A stretch of 19,545 bases of DNA from Bacillota bacterium (lineage in GTDB: Bacteria; Bacillota; Clostridia; Clostridiales; Clostridiaceae), in assembly GCA_023417975.1 (NCBI GenBank), contig JAEZDX010000502.1, positions 1 through 19,545 of the forward strand, in the 5' to 3' direction. The notes under the pieces were generated by a model. That model made no database searches. It was not told where the DNA came from and saw nothing but the letters and a program-made list of their open reading frames with translations. Of this stretch, positions 9,601 through 16,661 are shown in pieces (position 1 is the stretch's first letter; every line of letters begins with the position of its first letter). Both the position numbers and the translations under genes were made by a program.

Positions 9601-10977
9601 ACAATATTGGAAAGAGAAAAGAATGGTGTCCAATTAAAGAAAGTTGATAATAAATATAAAAAGATTTTATTTACAAAAGAAATGAAAAAGAATCATACAA
9701 TTTTAGTGCCGGAAATGTCTCCTATACATTTTCAATTTCTTGTAGAGGCTTTCAAGCTATCAGGTTACAACATGGTTAGACTTCCGTCCATAGATAATAA
9801 AGCTACTGATGTGGGCTTAAAGTATGTAAACAATGATGCATGTTATCCTGCGATTATAGTAATTGGACAACTAATAGAAGCGCTTCAATCCGGACAATAT
9901 GATTTGAATAATACATCGGTTTTAATTACCCAAACCGGTGGAGGCTGCAGAGCAACCAATTATATAGGGTTCCTAAGAAAGGCACTTAAGGATGCAGGCT
10001 ATGAGAATGTTCCGGTTATATCTTTAAATGCAAATGGAATGGAGAAAAATCCGGGCTTTAAGATTTCTTTGGGGCTGCTTAACAAAGCAATGATGGCATT
10101 GACCTATGGAGATTTGCTGATGAGTGTTCTATACAGAGTAAGACCATATGAAGCAATCAAAGGTTCTGCCAATGAATTATACGAAAAATGGGTTAAGATT
10201 TGTGTAGATTCCTTAAAGACTGCAACAAGAAAAAACTTTAACAGTATTGTGGAAGCTGTAGTTAAGGAATTTGATGAATTGGAAATTACTGATGAAATTA
10301 AGCCAAAGGTTGGACTTGTTGGTGAAATACTTGTTAAGTTTCATCCTACTGCAAACAATAATGTAGTAAGCATAATTGAGGCTGAGGGCGGTGAAGCAGT
10401 AATGCCAAGTCTCACGGATTTTCTACTGTATTGTGCATTTGATGCAGATTACAAATATAGGCATCTTTCCGGCAGTAAGCTTTCCCAAGTTATGGGACAA
10501 GGAGTTATAAAGGTTATTGAATACTATAGAAAAACGTTCAGGAAGGCGCTATCCGAAAGCAAGAGGTTTTATGCTCCTAAAACAATAAACGAAATAGCTG
10601 ATGGTGCGGCAACAGTAGTGGATTTGGGACATCAGACCGGTGAAGGCTGGTTCTTAACCGGTGAGATGGTTGAACTCATTCACAGCGGAGTAAAAAATAT
10701 AATTTGCATGCAGCCATTTGCGTGCTTGCCAAACCATGTTACCGGAAAAGGTATGATGAAGGAACTAAAGAGGGTTTACCCGGGAAGTAATATTGTAGCC
10801 ATAGATTATGATCCGGGAGCAAGCGAAGTAAATCAGCTGAACAGAATAAAGCTTATGATTACTACTGCATTTGAAAATATTCGAGAACTAAGAATAAGTG
10901 CAGCACAGGTGGCAAGCGGCAAGGCAGATTATGACGATTACAAAACGGAACTAAAAATAGAGACGGTTCAAAATTAA
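6664..10977 (+). CDS. Giant fused 2-hydroxyacyl-CoA dehydratase-type activase (BadF/HgdC ATPase x2 + HgdB-like domain)
   Basis: A 1437-residue multidomain protein of the acyl-CoA dehydratase activase family. Two ASKHA-fold ATPase domains are in tandem. The first (about 1-260) has phosphate loop [10 protein letters not shown], cluster-ligand Cys125 ([10 protein letters not shown]) and Cys164. The second (about 318-580) has [10 protein letters not shown], Cys445 ([10 protein letters not shown]) and Cys484. A cysteine cluster follows (Cys606, 609, 613, 632), then the linker region found in large activases (about 665-960, with Cys722, 747, 764, 935). The C-terminal HgdB-like domain (about 1005-1400) contains Cys1060, 1095, 1257, 1348 and 1354, the last two in [12 protein letters not shown]. 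In HgdC, two cysteines per subunit bind one [4Fe-4S] cluster across a homodimer, and ATP hydrolysis drives low-potential electron transfer. The physiological substrate of this fused form is not known to me. ATG 6664 follows AGGGAGG at a long spacing of about 12 bases. No partner dehydratase gene is adjacent. Confidence 0.87.
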   Translation: MKKQFHVGIDVGSTTVKVVILNSIQELIFSKYERHYADIKKTLQYILQEAYRLLSDAQVTVMITGSGGMNIAKSIGVSFTQEVIAATKAIKTYYPQTDVAIELGGEDAKITYFKDGVEQRMNGTCAGGTGSFIDQMASLLKVDALGLNELAKNYKVIYPIAARCGVFAKTDVQPLLNEGAAKEDIAVSVLQAVVIQTISGLACGRPIKGNVAFLGGPLYFLSELRNRFIDTLKLTEEQVIFPENSQLYVAIGAALSSVDEKTMEFKNVINSLDNHGQVSISETARLEPLFANKDEYEGFKARHKRNSVKRKELASFKGDCFLGIDAGSTTTKAALIDGDGSLLYTYYGSNEGSPLKSTIKVLKELYSILPKGANIVNSAVTGYGEGLLKAALKVDIGEIETISHYKAAEFFCPGVDFILDIGGQDMKCLKIKDGVIESILLNEACSSGCGSFLDTFASSLDMNIAEFAAEALVAAKPVDLGSRCTVFMNSRVKQAQKEGAAVGDISAGLSYSVIKNALFKVIKVRNPKELGQKIVVQGGTFYNDAVLRSFEILSGREAIRPDIAGIMGAFGAALISRERYEQGHETTLLNTSQLEEFVLDTNIARCGLCSNNCLLTINKFGNGERFISGNRCERGAGKEKKKSDLPNLFDYKYNKLFSYVPLSKEQAKRGTVGIPRVLNQYENYPFWFTLFTRLGFRVELSDRSSNKIYEKGIETIPSESVCYPGKLVHGHIMDLVEKGIKFIFYPCITHEKQEQKDADNHYNCPIVTSYPEVIKNNIDVLREQNILYMKPFLPFDNEKKIVKKLFEELKAFNIEENELKESVAEAYKEQEAFRKDIQRAGEDTLKLIKEKGIKGIVLAGRPYHLDPQINHGIPEMINSLGMAVLTEDSVAHLGEIERRLRVVDQWAYHSRLYAAASFVAKEKDLELVQLNSFGCGLDAVTTDQVQEILQGNSKVYTTLKIDEGNNLGAARIRLRSLKATILEREKNGVQLKKVDNKYKKILFTKEMKKNHTILVPEMSPIHFQFLVEAFKLSGYNMVRLPSIDNKATDVGLKYVNNDACYPAIIVIGQLIEALQSGQYDLNNTSVLITQTGGGCRATNYIGFLRKALKDAGYENVPVISLNANGMEKNPGFKISLGLLNKAMMALTYGDLLMSVLYRVRPYEAIKGSANELYEKWVKICVDSLKTATRKNFNSIVEAVVKEFDELEITDEIKPKVGLVGEILVKFHPTANNNVVSIIEAEGGEAVMPSLTDFLLYCAFDADYKYRHLSGSKLSQVMGQGVIKVIEYYRKTFRKALSESKRFYAPKTINEIADGAATVVDLGHQTGEGWFLTGEMVELIHSGVKNIICMQPFACLPNHVTGKGMMKELKRVYPGSNIVAIDYDPGASEVNQLNRIKLMITTAFENIRELRISAAQVASGKADYDDYKTELKIETVQN

Positions 10978-10979
10978 TA

Positions 10980-11030
10980 GGGACGGTTCACCACTTTTAC
11001 TAAACTAAAGTGATGAACTGTCTCTTTTTA
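10980..11030 (+). terminator. Terminator of the activase gene, GGGACGGTTCA palindrome family
   Basis: Two 18-base arms (10980-10997 and 11007-11024) pair with two G-U pairs and one mismatch around a nine-base loop, followed by TTTTT. The arm starts directly after the stop codon (TAA, 10975-10977). A partial extra copy of the arm start, GAGACGGTTCA, lies at 10960-10970 inside the last codons of the gene. A closely related palindrome terminates the sigma-factor gene at 15193-15245. Confidence 0.85.
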
Positions 11031-11103
11031 TTTCTTATTTAAACCGTTGTCATATTGATAAATACCATAAAAGTAAAAAAATGAAGTCGTTTAAATTTAA
11101 CAT

Positions 11104-11131
11104 TTATCAATATTTTCAAGTATATTGATAA
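11104..11131 (+). promoter_or_regulatory. Inverted-repeat operator candidate at the modA promoter
   Basis: TTATCAATAT (11104-11113) and ATATTGATAA (11122-11131) are perfect ten-base inverted arms with an eight-base spacer. A third copy of the motif, on the plus strand, is at 11052-11063 and forms a twelve-base perfect inverted repeat with 11102-11113. The right arm contains the TTGATA -35 box of the modA promoter, so a protein bound here would be expected to block transcription. The likely binder is the HTH/PBP-type regulator encoded at 14140-15102, by inference. Confidence 0.55.
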
Positions 11132-11153
11132 TCCAAATTTAGGAATATATAAT
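11125..11153 (+). promoter_or_regulatory. Sigma-A promoter of the modABC operon
   Basis: TTGATA (11125-11130) and TATAAT (11148-11153) are spaced by exactly 17 bases. This is five of six and six of six matches to the vegetative consensus. Transcription should start near 11160, giving a leader of about 124 bases before modA. Confidence 0.72.
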
Positions 11154-11172
11154 ATAACAAAACATGGTTAAA

Positions 11173-11235
11173 CATGACATAACAATACATAACATAACAA
11201 AACGGAATAACTTTCGAAAGAGTGTTATGTTTCAT
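11173..11235 (+). other. modA leader with repeated CATAACA arms and alternative hairpins
   Basis: In the transcribed leader, AACATAACA (11191-11199) pairs perfectly with TGTTATGTT (11223-11231), enclosing the palindrome CTTTCGAAAG (11211-11220). The 3' arm can instead pair, with a two-base bulge, with CATGACATAACA (11173-11184), using TGTTATGTTTCATG (11223-11236). The two pairings exclude each other. I do not recognise the molybdenum-cofactor riboswitch consensus here. The structure is seen in the sequence, but any regulatory role is inference. Confidence 0.35.
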
Positions 11236-11283
11236 GCCTACCATTATTAGTCAGAATAAATAAATTAGAAGGAGGATACAAAA

Positions 11284-12102
11284 ATGACATTATCAAAACG
11301 AATAGCTGCACTACTGACAGCGGGAGCACTAGCAGCATTCGCTGCAGGCTGCGGAAAAGCCAGCGATACAGCATCCAATACAAATGATACAGATAAAAAG
11401 GTTGAGTCGACACCAATTACTCTGAACATATCGGCAGCGGCGAGTCTCAAGGATTCCATGGAGGAAATAAAACAGCTATATACAAAGGATAAATCAAATG
11501 TTACGTTAACCTACAATTTTGGATCTTCGGGCACATTACAACAGCAAATAGAACAAGGTGCCGATGTCGATTTATTTATGTCGGCAGCGGCAAAGCAGAT
11601 GGATGATCTCCAAAGTAAAAATTTGATTGATAAAGATTCAAGAAAAGATCTTCTGGAAAATAACATAGTTCTTGTAACACCTAAAGATAATCCTGTAGTG
11701 AAGGACTTTTCGGATTTAACAACCGACAAGGTCAAAAAGATAGCACTTGGTGAACCTAAAAGCGTACCAGCAGGACAGTATGCAGAAGAAGTATTTACCA
11801 AGATGTCGATATTGGATAAAGTGAAGGGTAAGGCTGTATACGGAAATGACGTAAAAGCTGTTTTGACTTGGGTTGAATCGGGTAATGCAGAAGCAGGTAT
11901 TGTGTACGAAACTGATGCGAAAATTTCAACAAAGGTACAGATTGCAGCAACGGCGCCCGCAGATTCTCATAAGGCTGTTGTTTACCCGGCAGCAGTAGTT
12001 AAGTCGAGTAAAAAAGCAGATGCTGCAAAGGAGTTCTTAAAATTCTTAAGTGGAGATAAAGCAAAGAAAGTTTTTGAAAAATACGGTTTTAAGGTGAATT
12101 AA
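11284..12102 (+). CDS. modA: Molybdate (or tungstate) ABC transporter substrate-binding lipoprotein
   Basis: A 272-residue ModA-type binding protein anchored outside the membrane. The signal peptide (about 1-22, basic MTLSKR then a hydrophobic run) ends in a lipobox AAGC, so Cys23 becomes the lipidated N-terminus. The mature protein shows the oxyanion-site motifs of ModA: NISAAASLKDSMEEI near residue 50, FGSSGTLQQQIEQGADVDLF, ALGEPKSVPAGQYAEEVF and the late ESGNAEAGIVYETDA. It delivers molybdate or tungstate to ModB. The sequence does not tell the two oxyanions apart. ATG 11284 follows AGAAGGAGGA. It is the first gene of modABC, with a strong sigma-A promoter and a probable operator about 130-180 bases upstream. 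Confidence 0.93.
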   Translation: MTLSKRIAALLTAGALAAFAAGCGKASDTASNTNDTDKKVESTPITLNISAAASLKDSMEEIKQLYTKDKSNVTLTYNFGSSGTLQQQIEQGADVDLFMSAAAKQMDDLQSKNLIDKDSRKDLLENNIVLVTPKDNPVVKDFSDLTTDKVKKIALGEPKSVPAGQYAEEVFTKMSILDKVKGKAVYGNDVKAVLTWVESGNAEAGIVYETDAKISTKVQIAATAPADSHKAVVYPAAVVKSSKKADAAKEFLKFLSGDKAKKVFEKYGFKVN

Positions 12103-12141
12103 AAGTAATAGTATAAATTCTATAACATGGGAGGGAGAAAA

Positions 12142-12828
12142 TTGAATTTCGATGTCACACCATTATTAATATCTTCAAAAACAGCCATATGTTCAACTAT
12201 AATAACTTTTATTTTGGGCATAAGTACCGCCAGAATTATGGCTTGGCGTAAGGGAAATTTTAAAGTGCTGCTAGATGCGATTTTTACCCTTCCTATGGTT
12301 TTGCCGCCAACCGTATTAGGATTCTTTCTTCTTTTATTGTTTGGAAAAAACGGGCCTGTTGGTAAATTGCTCTTTTCCATAGGTGTGCAAGTAATTTTCT
12401 CTTGGCCTGCAACAGTAATTGCAGCTACTGTAGTGGCATTTCCCTTGATGTATAGAACGGCATTAGGGGCGTTTGAACAAATAGATATAAATATTATTAA
12501 TGCAGCTAGAACCTTGGGCACATCTGAGCTGAGAATATTCTGTACATTGATGGTGCCATTAGCTTGGCCTGGAATTGCTGCCGGAACTGTTTTATCATTT
12601 TCAAGAGCATTGGGGGAATTTGGTGCCACACTTATGATGGCCGGCAGTATACCAGGTAAAACACAGACTATTCCCGTGGCAATTTACTTTGCTGTAGAGG
12701 GCGGAGATATGAAAACGGCCATTAACTGGGTGCTTATTATCTTTCTCATCTCGTTAACAGTAATTTTTGCAAGTAATTATTGGACAAGTCACCAAAGTAA
12801 ATTTACCCAGGGGAGAAGGTTGAAATAA
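12142..12828 (+). CDS. modB: Molybdate ABC transporter permease
   Basis: A 228-residue integral membrane permease with about five membrane segments. An in-frame ATG exists at 12127, but it lies inside or before the ribosome site GGGAGGGAG. The TTG at 12142, seven bases beyond that site, is therefore the likely start and yields LNFDVTPLLISSKT, the usual ModB N-terminus. The permease signature is present: LPMVLPPTVLGFFLL near residues 50-65, the ATPase-contacting EAA loop AARTLGTSELRIFCTLMVPLAWPGI, and SRALGEFGATLMMAGSIPGKT. It forms the channel for molybdate taken from ModA and driven by ModC. It is 39 bases behind modA and directly abuts modC. Confidence 0.93.
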   Translation: MNFDVTPLLISSKTAICSTIITFILGISTARIMAWRKGNFKVLLDAIFTLPMVLPPTVLGFFLLLLFGKNGPVGKLLFSIGVQVIFSWPATVIAATVVAFPLMYRTALGAFEQIDINIINAARTLGTSELRIFCTLMVPLAWPGIAAGTVLSFSRALGEFGATLMMAGSIPGKTQTIPVAIYFAVEGGDMKTAINWVLIIFLISLTVIFASNYWTSHQSKFTQGRRLK

Positions 12829-13902
12829 GTGGAATTATATGTTGATATACAAAAAAGGTTTGAAGGATTTAATCTTAATGTAAAGTTTAATACTAACGGA
12901 CATATATTAGGTCTGCTGGGAGAATCAGGCTCAGGGAAGAGCATGACACTAAGATGTATTGCAGGACTTATTACACCGGATTCCGGAAGAATTGTACTAA
13001 ATGGAAGAGTGCTATTTGATTCATATAAAGGAATTAATATGCCTATAAGAAAACGAAAAGTAGGATTTCTTTTTCAAAATTATGCTCTGTTTCCAAATAT
13101 GAACGTGGAGCAAAATATAGGGTATGCCCTAAATAAGCTGCCTAAGAAGGAAAGAAAAGTGATTATTGATGAGTGCATTGAAATGATGCATATAGAGGAT
13201 TTGAGAAAAAGATATCCAAATGAATTGTCCGGTGGACAGCAGCAGAGAGCTGCTTTAGCAAGAGCACTTGCAGTGAAGCCGGAAGCACTGTTCCTTGATG
13301 AGCCATTTTCAGCACTCGATAATCATTTAAGAAATATCATGGTAAAGCAAATGTGGGATACACTAAGCGTTTATGATGGGGTTACAGTTTTTGTAACTCA
13401 TAATCTTGAGGAAGCCTATCAGTTATGCAGTAAGTTGGTTATATTATCCGAAGGTCATGAAGAGGGGATTGGGTTAAAAGAAGATATTTTTAATAATCCC
13501 CCTACTGTAACTGCTGCAAAGATAACCGGCTGTAAAAATATTAGCAAAGCAGAAAGAAAGCAAGATGGAAAGGTAGCAGCAGCGGACTGGAAGTGCACAC
13601 TTTCAGGAATAAATACTGAGGGTAATAAAATAACTCACATTGGTATAAGAGCTCATTATTTAAGGTTGGCGTCAGACCGAGATTCGAATTCTATACTATG
13701 TTGGCCCGCTTATGTATCCGAAATGCCTTTTAGAAAGCTTGTATTTTTGAAGCTTAGTGAACAGCCTAAGTCCAAATCCGACTATGAATTAATGTGGGAT
13801 ATATCCAACGAGGAGTGGGAAGAAATAAAACAAATACCGATACCATGGAAGGTGTGTATAAGCCCTGAAAAGATAATTTTAATAAATGACTGTGCATATT
13901 GA
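12829..13902 (+). CDS. modC: Molybdate ABC transporter ATPase
   Basis: A 357-residue importer ATPase. It shows Walker A GESGSGKS (31-38), the Q loop at Gln83 (FLFQNYALFPNM), the ABC signature LSGGQQQR (133-140), Walker B ALFLDEP (153-159), the D loop SALD and switch His191 (VTHNLEE). The C-terminal part (about 235-357) is the regulatory extension, with weak similarity to the TOBE/oxyanion-binding fold. GTG 12829 directly follows the modB stop and is preceded by AGGGGAGAAGG about nine bases upstream. No in-frame ATG is available nearby. ATP hydrolysis here powers molybdate or tungstate import through ModB. Confidence 0.93.
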   Translation: MELYVDIQKRFEGFNLNVKFNTNGHILGLLGESGSGKSMTLRCIAGLITPDSGRIVLNGRVLFDSYKGINMPIRKRKVGFLFQNYALFPNMNVEQNIGYALNKLPKKERKVIIDECIEMMHIEDLRKRYPNELSGGQQQRAALARALAVKPEALFLDEPFSALDNHLRNIMVKQMWDTLSVYDGVTVFVTHNLEEAYQLCSKLVILSEGHEEGIGLKEDIFNNPPTVTAAKITGCKNISKAERKQDGKVAAADWKCTLSGINTEGNKITHIGIRAHYLRLASDRDSNSILCWPAYVSEMPFRKLVFLKLSEQPKSKSDYELMWDISNEEWEEIKQIPIPWKVCISPEKIILINDCAY

Positions 13903-13925
13903 TTTTCTTAATTGAAGTATGGGCT

Positions 13926-14060
13926 GATCAAAATGATAAAGATATTGGTAGTATAGCAGCGGAACTTCTTATGAATCGTATAAGCGGAACTGCAATGGAA
14001 AATAAATTTATAACTTTACGCCCAAAGCTGATAGTAAGAAAATCTTGTGGAGAAGCATAA
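13926..14060 (+). pseudogene. Orphan 3' end of a LacI-family regulator gene
   Basis: Immediately after modC, a frame open for the last 44 codons reads IGSIAAELLMNRISG and then ITLRPKLIVRKSCGEA before TAA 14058-14060. This is the characteristic C-terminal helix, strand and RKSC ending of LacI/GalR-type regulators, which normally have about 330-340 residues. There is no HTH domain, no start codon with a ribosome site, and no room for the rest of the gene. The frame runs back only to a stop at 13887-13889, inside modC. The original terminator is still attached. It is read as the remnant of a gene whose 5' nine-tenths were lost, probably when modABC came next to it. Confidence 0.8.
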
Positions 14061-14090
14061 CAGAAACTTATTTCCGGTATGCTTCTTTTT
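14051..14090 (+). terminator. Terminator at the end of the LacI remnant, now serving modABC
   Basis: AGAAGCATA (14051-14059) pairs perfectly with TATGCTTCT (14078-14086) around an 18-base loop, followed by TTTT. It overlaps the stop codon of the LacI remnant, as expected for that gene's own terminator, and is now the first terminator after modC. Confidence 0.78.
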
Positions 14091-14139
14091 CAAGTTAAAG
14101 GTATTATTTTTTCGGAAGGAGAATATTAAGGGAAAACTT

Positions 14140-15102
14140 TTAAGTTTCAGCTACGATTTTACCAAGTTCAGTCAAATCATAACCTCCAATGCCTTCAAGC
14201 TCTATTCTAAACTCTTCAGAGTTAATTATATTAACTAAGGCTTGAAAATGTGGTTTAGTCAGATCTTCCTTTTTTAGTACGAGCTCATACCTTTCTTTCT
14301 GAAGAGGTAAGAAATCCACACCATTAACCTGAAGACCCGTTTTTTCATTGCCTATAGCTAAATCGGCACTTCCTCGGGCCACTGCACTGGCTACAGCAAG
14401 GTGTGTAGAACATTCTCTTTCATAGCCTTGTAAGCTTGATGAGAGGACATTAAGTTTTCGTAAATGCTCATCTAATAATATTCTGGAACCGCTGCCCTTT
14501 TCTCTGTTTATAAGAACAATATCCTGCCTTTTTAAGTCTTGCCAATCTTTGATATTTTTCGGATTATTTTTAGCTACATAAAAGCCTTGCATTCTTACAG
14601 CTAAGTGAATTATTACCGTTTCAATGCCTGGTAATAATCTTTTAACATAGGGTATGTTATAAATCCCTGTTTCTCCATCCCATAGGTGTGCAGTAGCAGC
14701 ATGTACTCTTCCCATATAAAGTTCGTACAAACCATTATAACTTCCAACATAGGATCTTAAAGCCTGTATACCATTAGGGTGACATTGAAGATGTCTGGAC
14801 AATATATCCAACATGATATCTTGTCCACATATAACTATATTACTGCCGTAAGGCATAGTCTCATTCAGTATTGGACTATTATTGGCGACAATAGGATTAA
14901 AAGCAGATTTATCCATATTTGATTTTACTTTTATACTCTTTGTACTGTTTTTATATTCTTCTACATCCTTCAAGTCTATTCTTAACTTTTTGCCTACTTT
15001 GTAACAGTTTAATTCACCTCGTTTAATAAGCTCATAAACTGTATTTTTAGATATTTTTAATATTTCTGCCACCTCTATTGGCGTCAGAGTCGTATCTGGC
15101 AC
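14140..15102 (-). CDS. One-component regulator: excisionase-type HTH plus PBP-like ligand domain, probable molybdate regulator
   Basis: A 320-residue putative transcription factor. Residues 1-53 form a MerR/excisionase-type winged helix: LTPIEVAEILKISKNTVYEL, then KVGKKLRIDLKDVEEY. After a linker, residues about 80-310 match the periplasmic-binding-protein-like domain found in regulators beside molybdate transporters, with landmarks GRVHAATAHLWDGETG, NREKGSGSRILLDEHL, SAVARGSADLAIGNE and GIGGYDLTELG. No signal peptide is seen, so it is cytoplasmic. The frame extends to TTG 15117, but that codon lies in the TGGAGGG ribosome site. GTG 15102 fits the spacing, and the intervening ATG is out of frame. 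It is convergent with modABC, which supports a role in sensing molybdate or tungstate and controlling that operon. The ligand is inferred. Confidence 0.85.
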   Translation of the reverse strand: MPDTTLTPIEVAEILKISKNTVYELIKRGELNCYKVGKKLRIDLKDVEEYKNSTKSIKVKSNMDKSAFNPIVANNSPILNETMPYGSNIVICGQDIMLDILSRHLQCHPNGIQALRSYVGSYNGLYELYMGRVHAATAHLWDGETGIYNIPYVKRLLPGIETVIIHLAVRMQGFYVAKNNPKNIKDWQDLKRQDIVLINREKGSGSRILLDEHLRKLNVLSSSLQGYERECSTHLAVASAVARGSADLAIGNEKTGLQVNGVDFLPLQKERYELVLKKEDLTKPHFQALVNIINSEEFRIELEGIGGYDLTELGKIVAET

Positions 15103-15192
15103 AATGCATCCCTCCAAAAGCAGGATAGAATCCTTGCTCCAATAAATAGATTATTTTCAATAATTATATCATTGAATTCAAGTAAAAAAAAT

Positions 15193-15245
15193 GGGGACAG
15201 TTCATCATTTTCATATAATAGCAGTGAAAATGATGAACCGTCCCC
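15193..15245 (-). terminator. Terminator of the sigma-factor gene, GGGACGGTTCA palindrome family
   Basis: Two 21-base arms (15225-15245 and 15193-15213) surround an 11-base loop. In the minus-strand RNA every position pairs, with one G-U. The leftward continuation is CCCCATTTTTTTT, a good U tract. The palindrome begins at the sigma gene's TAG stop codon. It is closely related to the terminator at 10980-11030, including the same arm GGGACGGTTCA and the same G-U position. Confidence 0.88.
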
Positions 15246-15808
15246 TAATTTATCAGCTTTTTCAGTGTGTACAATATGTCATTTTTCTGCCTAAGCAGAG
15301 CATAATAGTTCATTCCTGTTAGTACGGAATAGCGTTTTAGGGAATATCCTTTAAAAAACACATATGTAATGAGCTTTTGTTCCTCGGGATGCAAGGAATT
15401 TAGTGCAGAATTAAGCCTGCTCTTATAGCATTCGATTATAAACATGTCATCATTACAATCCATATCCAAAGTTATGACATTTTCAAGATTTGTATCTACA
15501 GATAGTGAAACTTGTCTGTTTGTACCGTAATTTTTATGTGACATTCGGATTAAATGTCTTATAGAATTTTTTATTGCATTTGTGGCATAAGCTACAAAAC
15601 GATGTCTATCCTTATCATACAATTGGATACAGTTAAATAGTGTTTTATAGCATTCATTTTTCACATCTCCAAAGTCATAAGAATTGATAAAGGATTTTTT
15701 TGAAATACTTGTTATGAGTGGAGTGAATTTAACAGCTAGTATCTCTTTGGCTTTTTCATCTCCTGCTTTGGCGGATATAACTAGGCTTTCAATCTCAATA
15801 TAATTCAT
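15245..15808 (-). CDS. Small sigma-70 family RNA polymerase sigma factor
   Basis: A 187-residue sigma-like protein. Region 2 is recognisable from about residue 30 to 90: LITSISKKSFINSYDFGDVK, then a core-binding and -10 recognition helix around YDKDRHRFVAYATNAIKNSI. After a spacer, region 4 covers about 135-185: LNSLHPEEQKLITYVFFKGY, then the helix-turn-helix SLKRYSVLTGMNYYALLRQK. No region 1.1 or 3 is evident, as in ECF or clostridial alternative factors. The frame reaches back to TTG 15895. ATG 15808 gives the usual N-terminus (MNYIEIESLVISAKAGD), but GTG 15841, with AAAGGAA at nine bases, is an alternative. No anti-sigma gene is adjacent, and its target promoters are unknown. Confidence 0.75.
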   Translation of the reverse strand: MNYIEIESLVISAKAGDEKAKEILAVKFTPLITSISKKSFINSYDFGDVKNECYKTLFNCIQLYDKDRHRFVAYATNAIKNSIRHLIRMSHKNYGTNRQVSLSVDTNLENVITLDMDCNDDMFIIECYKSRLNSALNSLHPEEQKLITYVFFKGYSLKRYSVLTGMNYYALLRQKNDILYTLKKLIN

Positions 15809-16102
15809 AGTTTCTAATAGACTCCTTTCTGATTGAATCACGAACTTATGTTCCTTTGATTTTATTATTATAATTGTAATATATGCTCCTTTCAATGTGT
15901 TTTGTGGAAATAAATGTATGTAAATGTGTAGATGAACTTAATTTGGTACAGTTAATATATTTTTTATTATGCCGATAAGTCATAAGTATATAAATGAGAT
16001 TTTATTTTGATATGTTTATTTTGAGTTATGGAAAATCGTATATAATGGTATATAATTAAAATAAGAAATTAACAGAGTGGAAGATTTTAAGGAGATGTTA
16101 AA

Positions 16103-16537
16103 ATGCTTCAACAAGCAAATAAGCAACAATTATTTAGCAGCCACCATATAAAAAGCACAAGGCAGCGAAATTTAGTATATAATATTTTGGATGAATTTGA
16201 TGTAGCTATATCTGCAGAGCAAATACATCAAAAGTTGGTTAATATTGATGATTCGGTTAATACTTCTACTATATACAGAATACTGGAGGTTTTTGTTAAT
16301 AAAGGATTGGTTGTAAAAACCAATATCCTAGGAACAAGCTCTGCCGGTTATGTTCTGAATAGGATCGAGCATAAACATCAACTCGTATGTCTGAAATGTA
16401 ATAAGGTTATTCCTATAAATAAATGTCCGTTAAAGAATTTAGAAGAGACCATTATGGAAGAGACAGACTTTGAAATAATGGGTCATAAGCTTGAACTTTT
16501 TGGTTATTGTCCTGAATGTAGAAAACGGGATAAATAA
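16103..16537 (+). CDS. Fur-family metal-dependent repressor, Zur-like
   Basis: A 144-residue Fur-family regulator. The N-terminal winged helix (about 12-85) includes STRQRNLVYNILDEF and the recognition helix NTSTIYRILEVFVNKGLV. The C-terminal dimerisation domain has the structural zinc cysteines Cys96/Cys99 (CLKC) and Cys136/Cys139 (CPEC), with His90 and His92 in EHKHQ and His128 in MGHKLELFGYCPEC. The NKCPL motif followed by GHKxExxGxCPxC resembles Bacillus Zur more than Fur or PerR, so zinc sensing is favoured. No zinc-transport gene is adjacent to confirm it. ATG 16103 follows AAGGAGATG. Two TATAAT sequences (16041-16046, 16051-16056) lie upstream without a good -35 partner, and no clear Zur box was found. 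Confidence 0.85.
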   Translation: MLQQANKQQLFSSHHIKSTRQRNLVYNILDEFDVAISAEQIHQKLVNIDDSVNTSTIYRILEVFVNKGLVVKTNILGTSSAGYVLNRIEHKHQLVCLKCNKVIPINKCPLKNLEETIMEETDFEIMGHKLELFGYCPECRKRDK

Positions 16538-16549
16538 GCAATGATAAAG

Positions 16550-16594
16550 GTGACAAATGCAGCTGATTAAAGGTTGTAGTTTGTCACTTTTTTT
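16550..16594 (+). terminator. Terminator after the Fur-family gene
   Basis: GTGACAAA (16550-16557) pairs with TTTGTCAC (16580-16587) around a 22-base loop that can extend the stem weakly, followed by seven T residues. This is a good intrinsic terminator 12 bases after the stop. Confidence 0.82.
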
Positions 16595-16661
16595 ATAACG
16601 AAAGTTTGTCATAGGTTAATATATTGGGCACATTTAGGCATTAGACAAAATATTAACAAAA

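Noticed and set aside
11160..11283. Molybdenum-cofactor riboswitch in the modA leader
   Set aside because: The hairpins present do not show the conserved sequence blocks of that RNA as I know them. Only an unnamed structured leader can be supported.
12120..12629. Antisense open frame (169 codons) opposite modB
   Set aside because: The plus strand has an unmistakable ModB permease. The antisense frame is its shadow.
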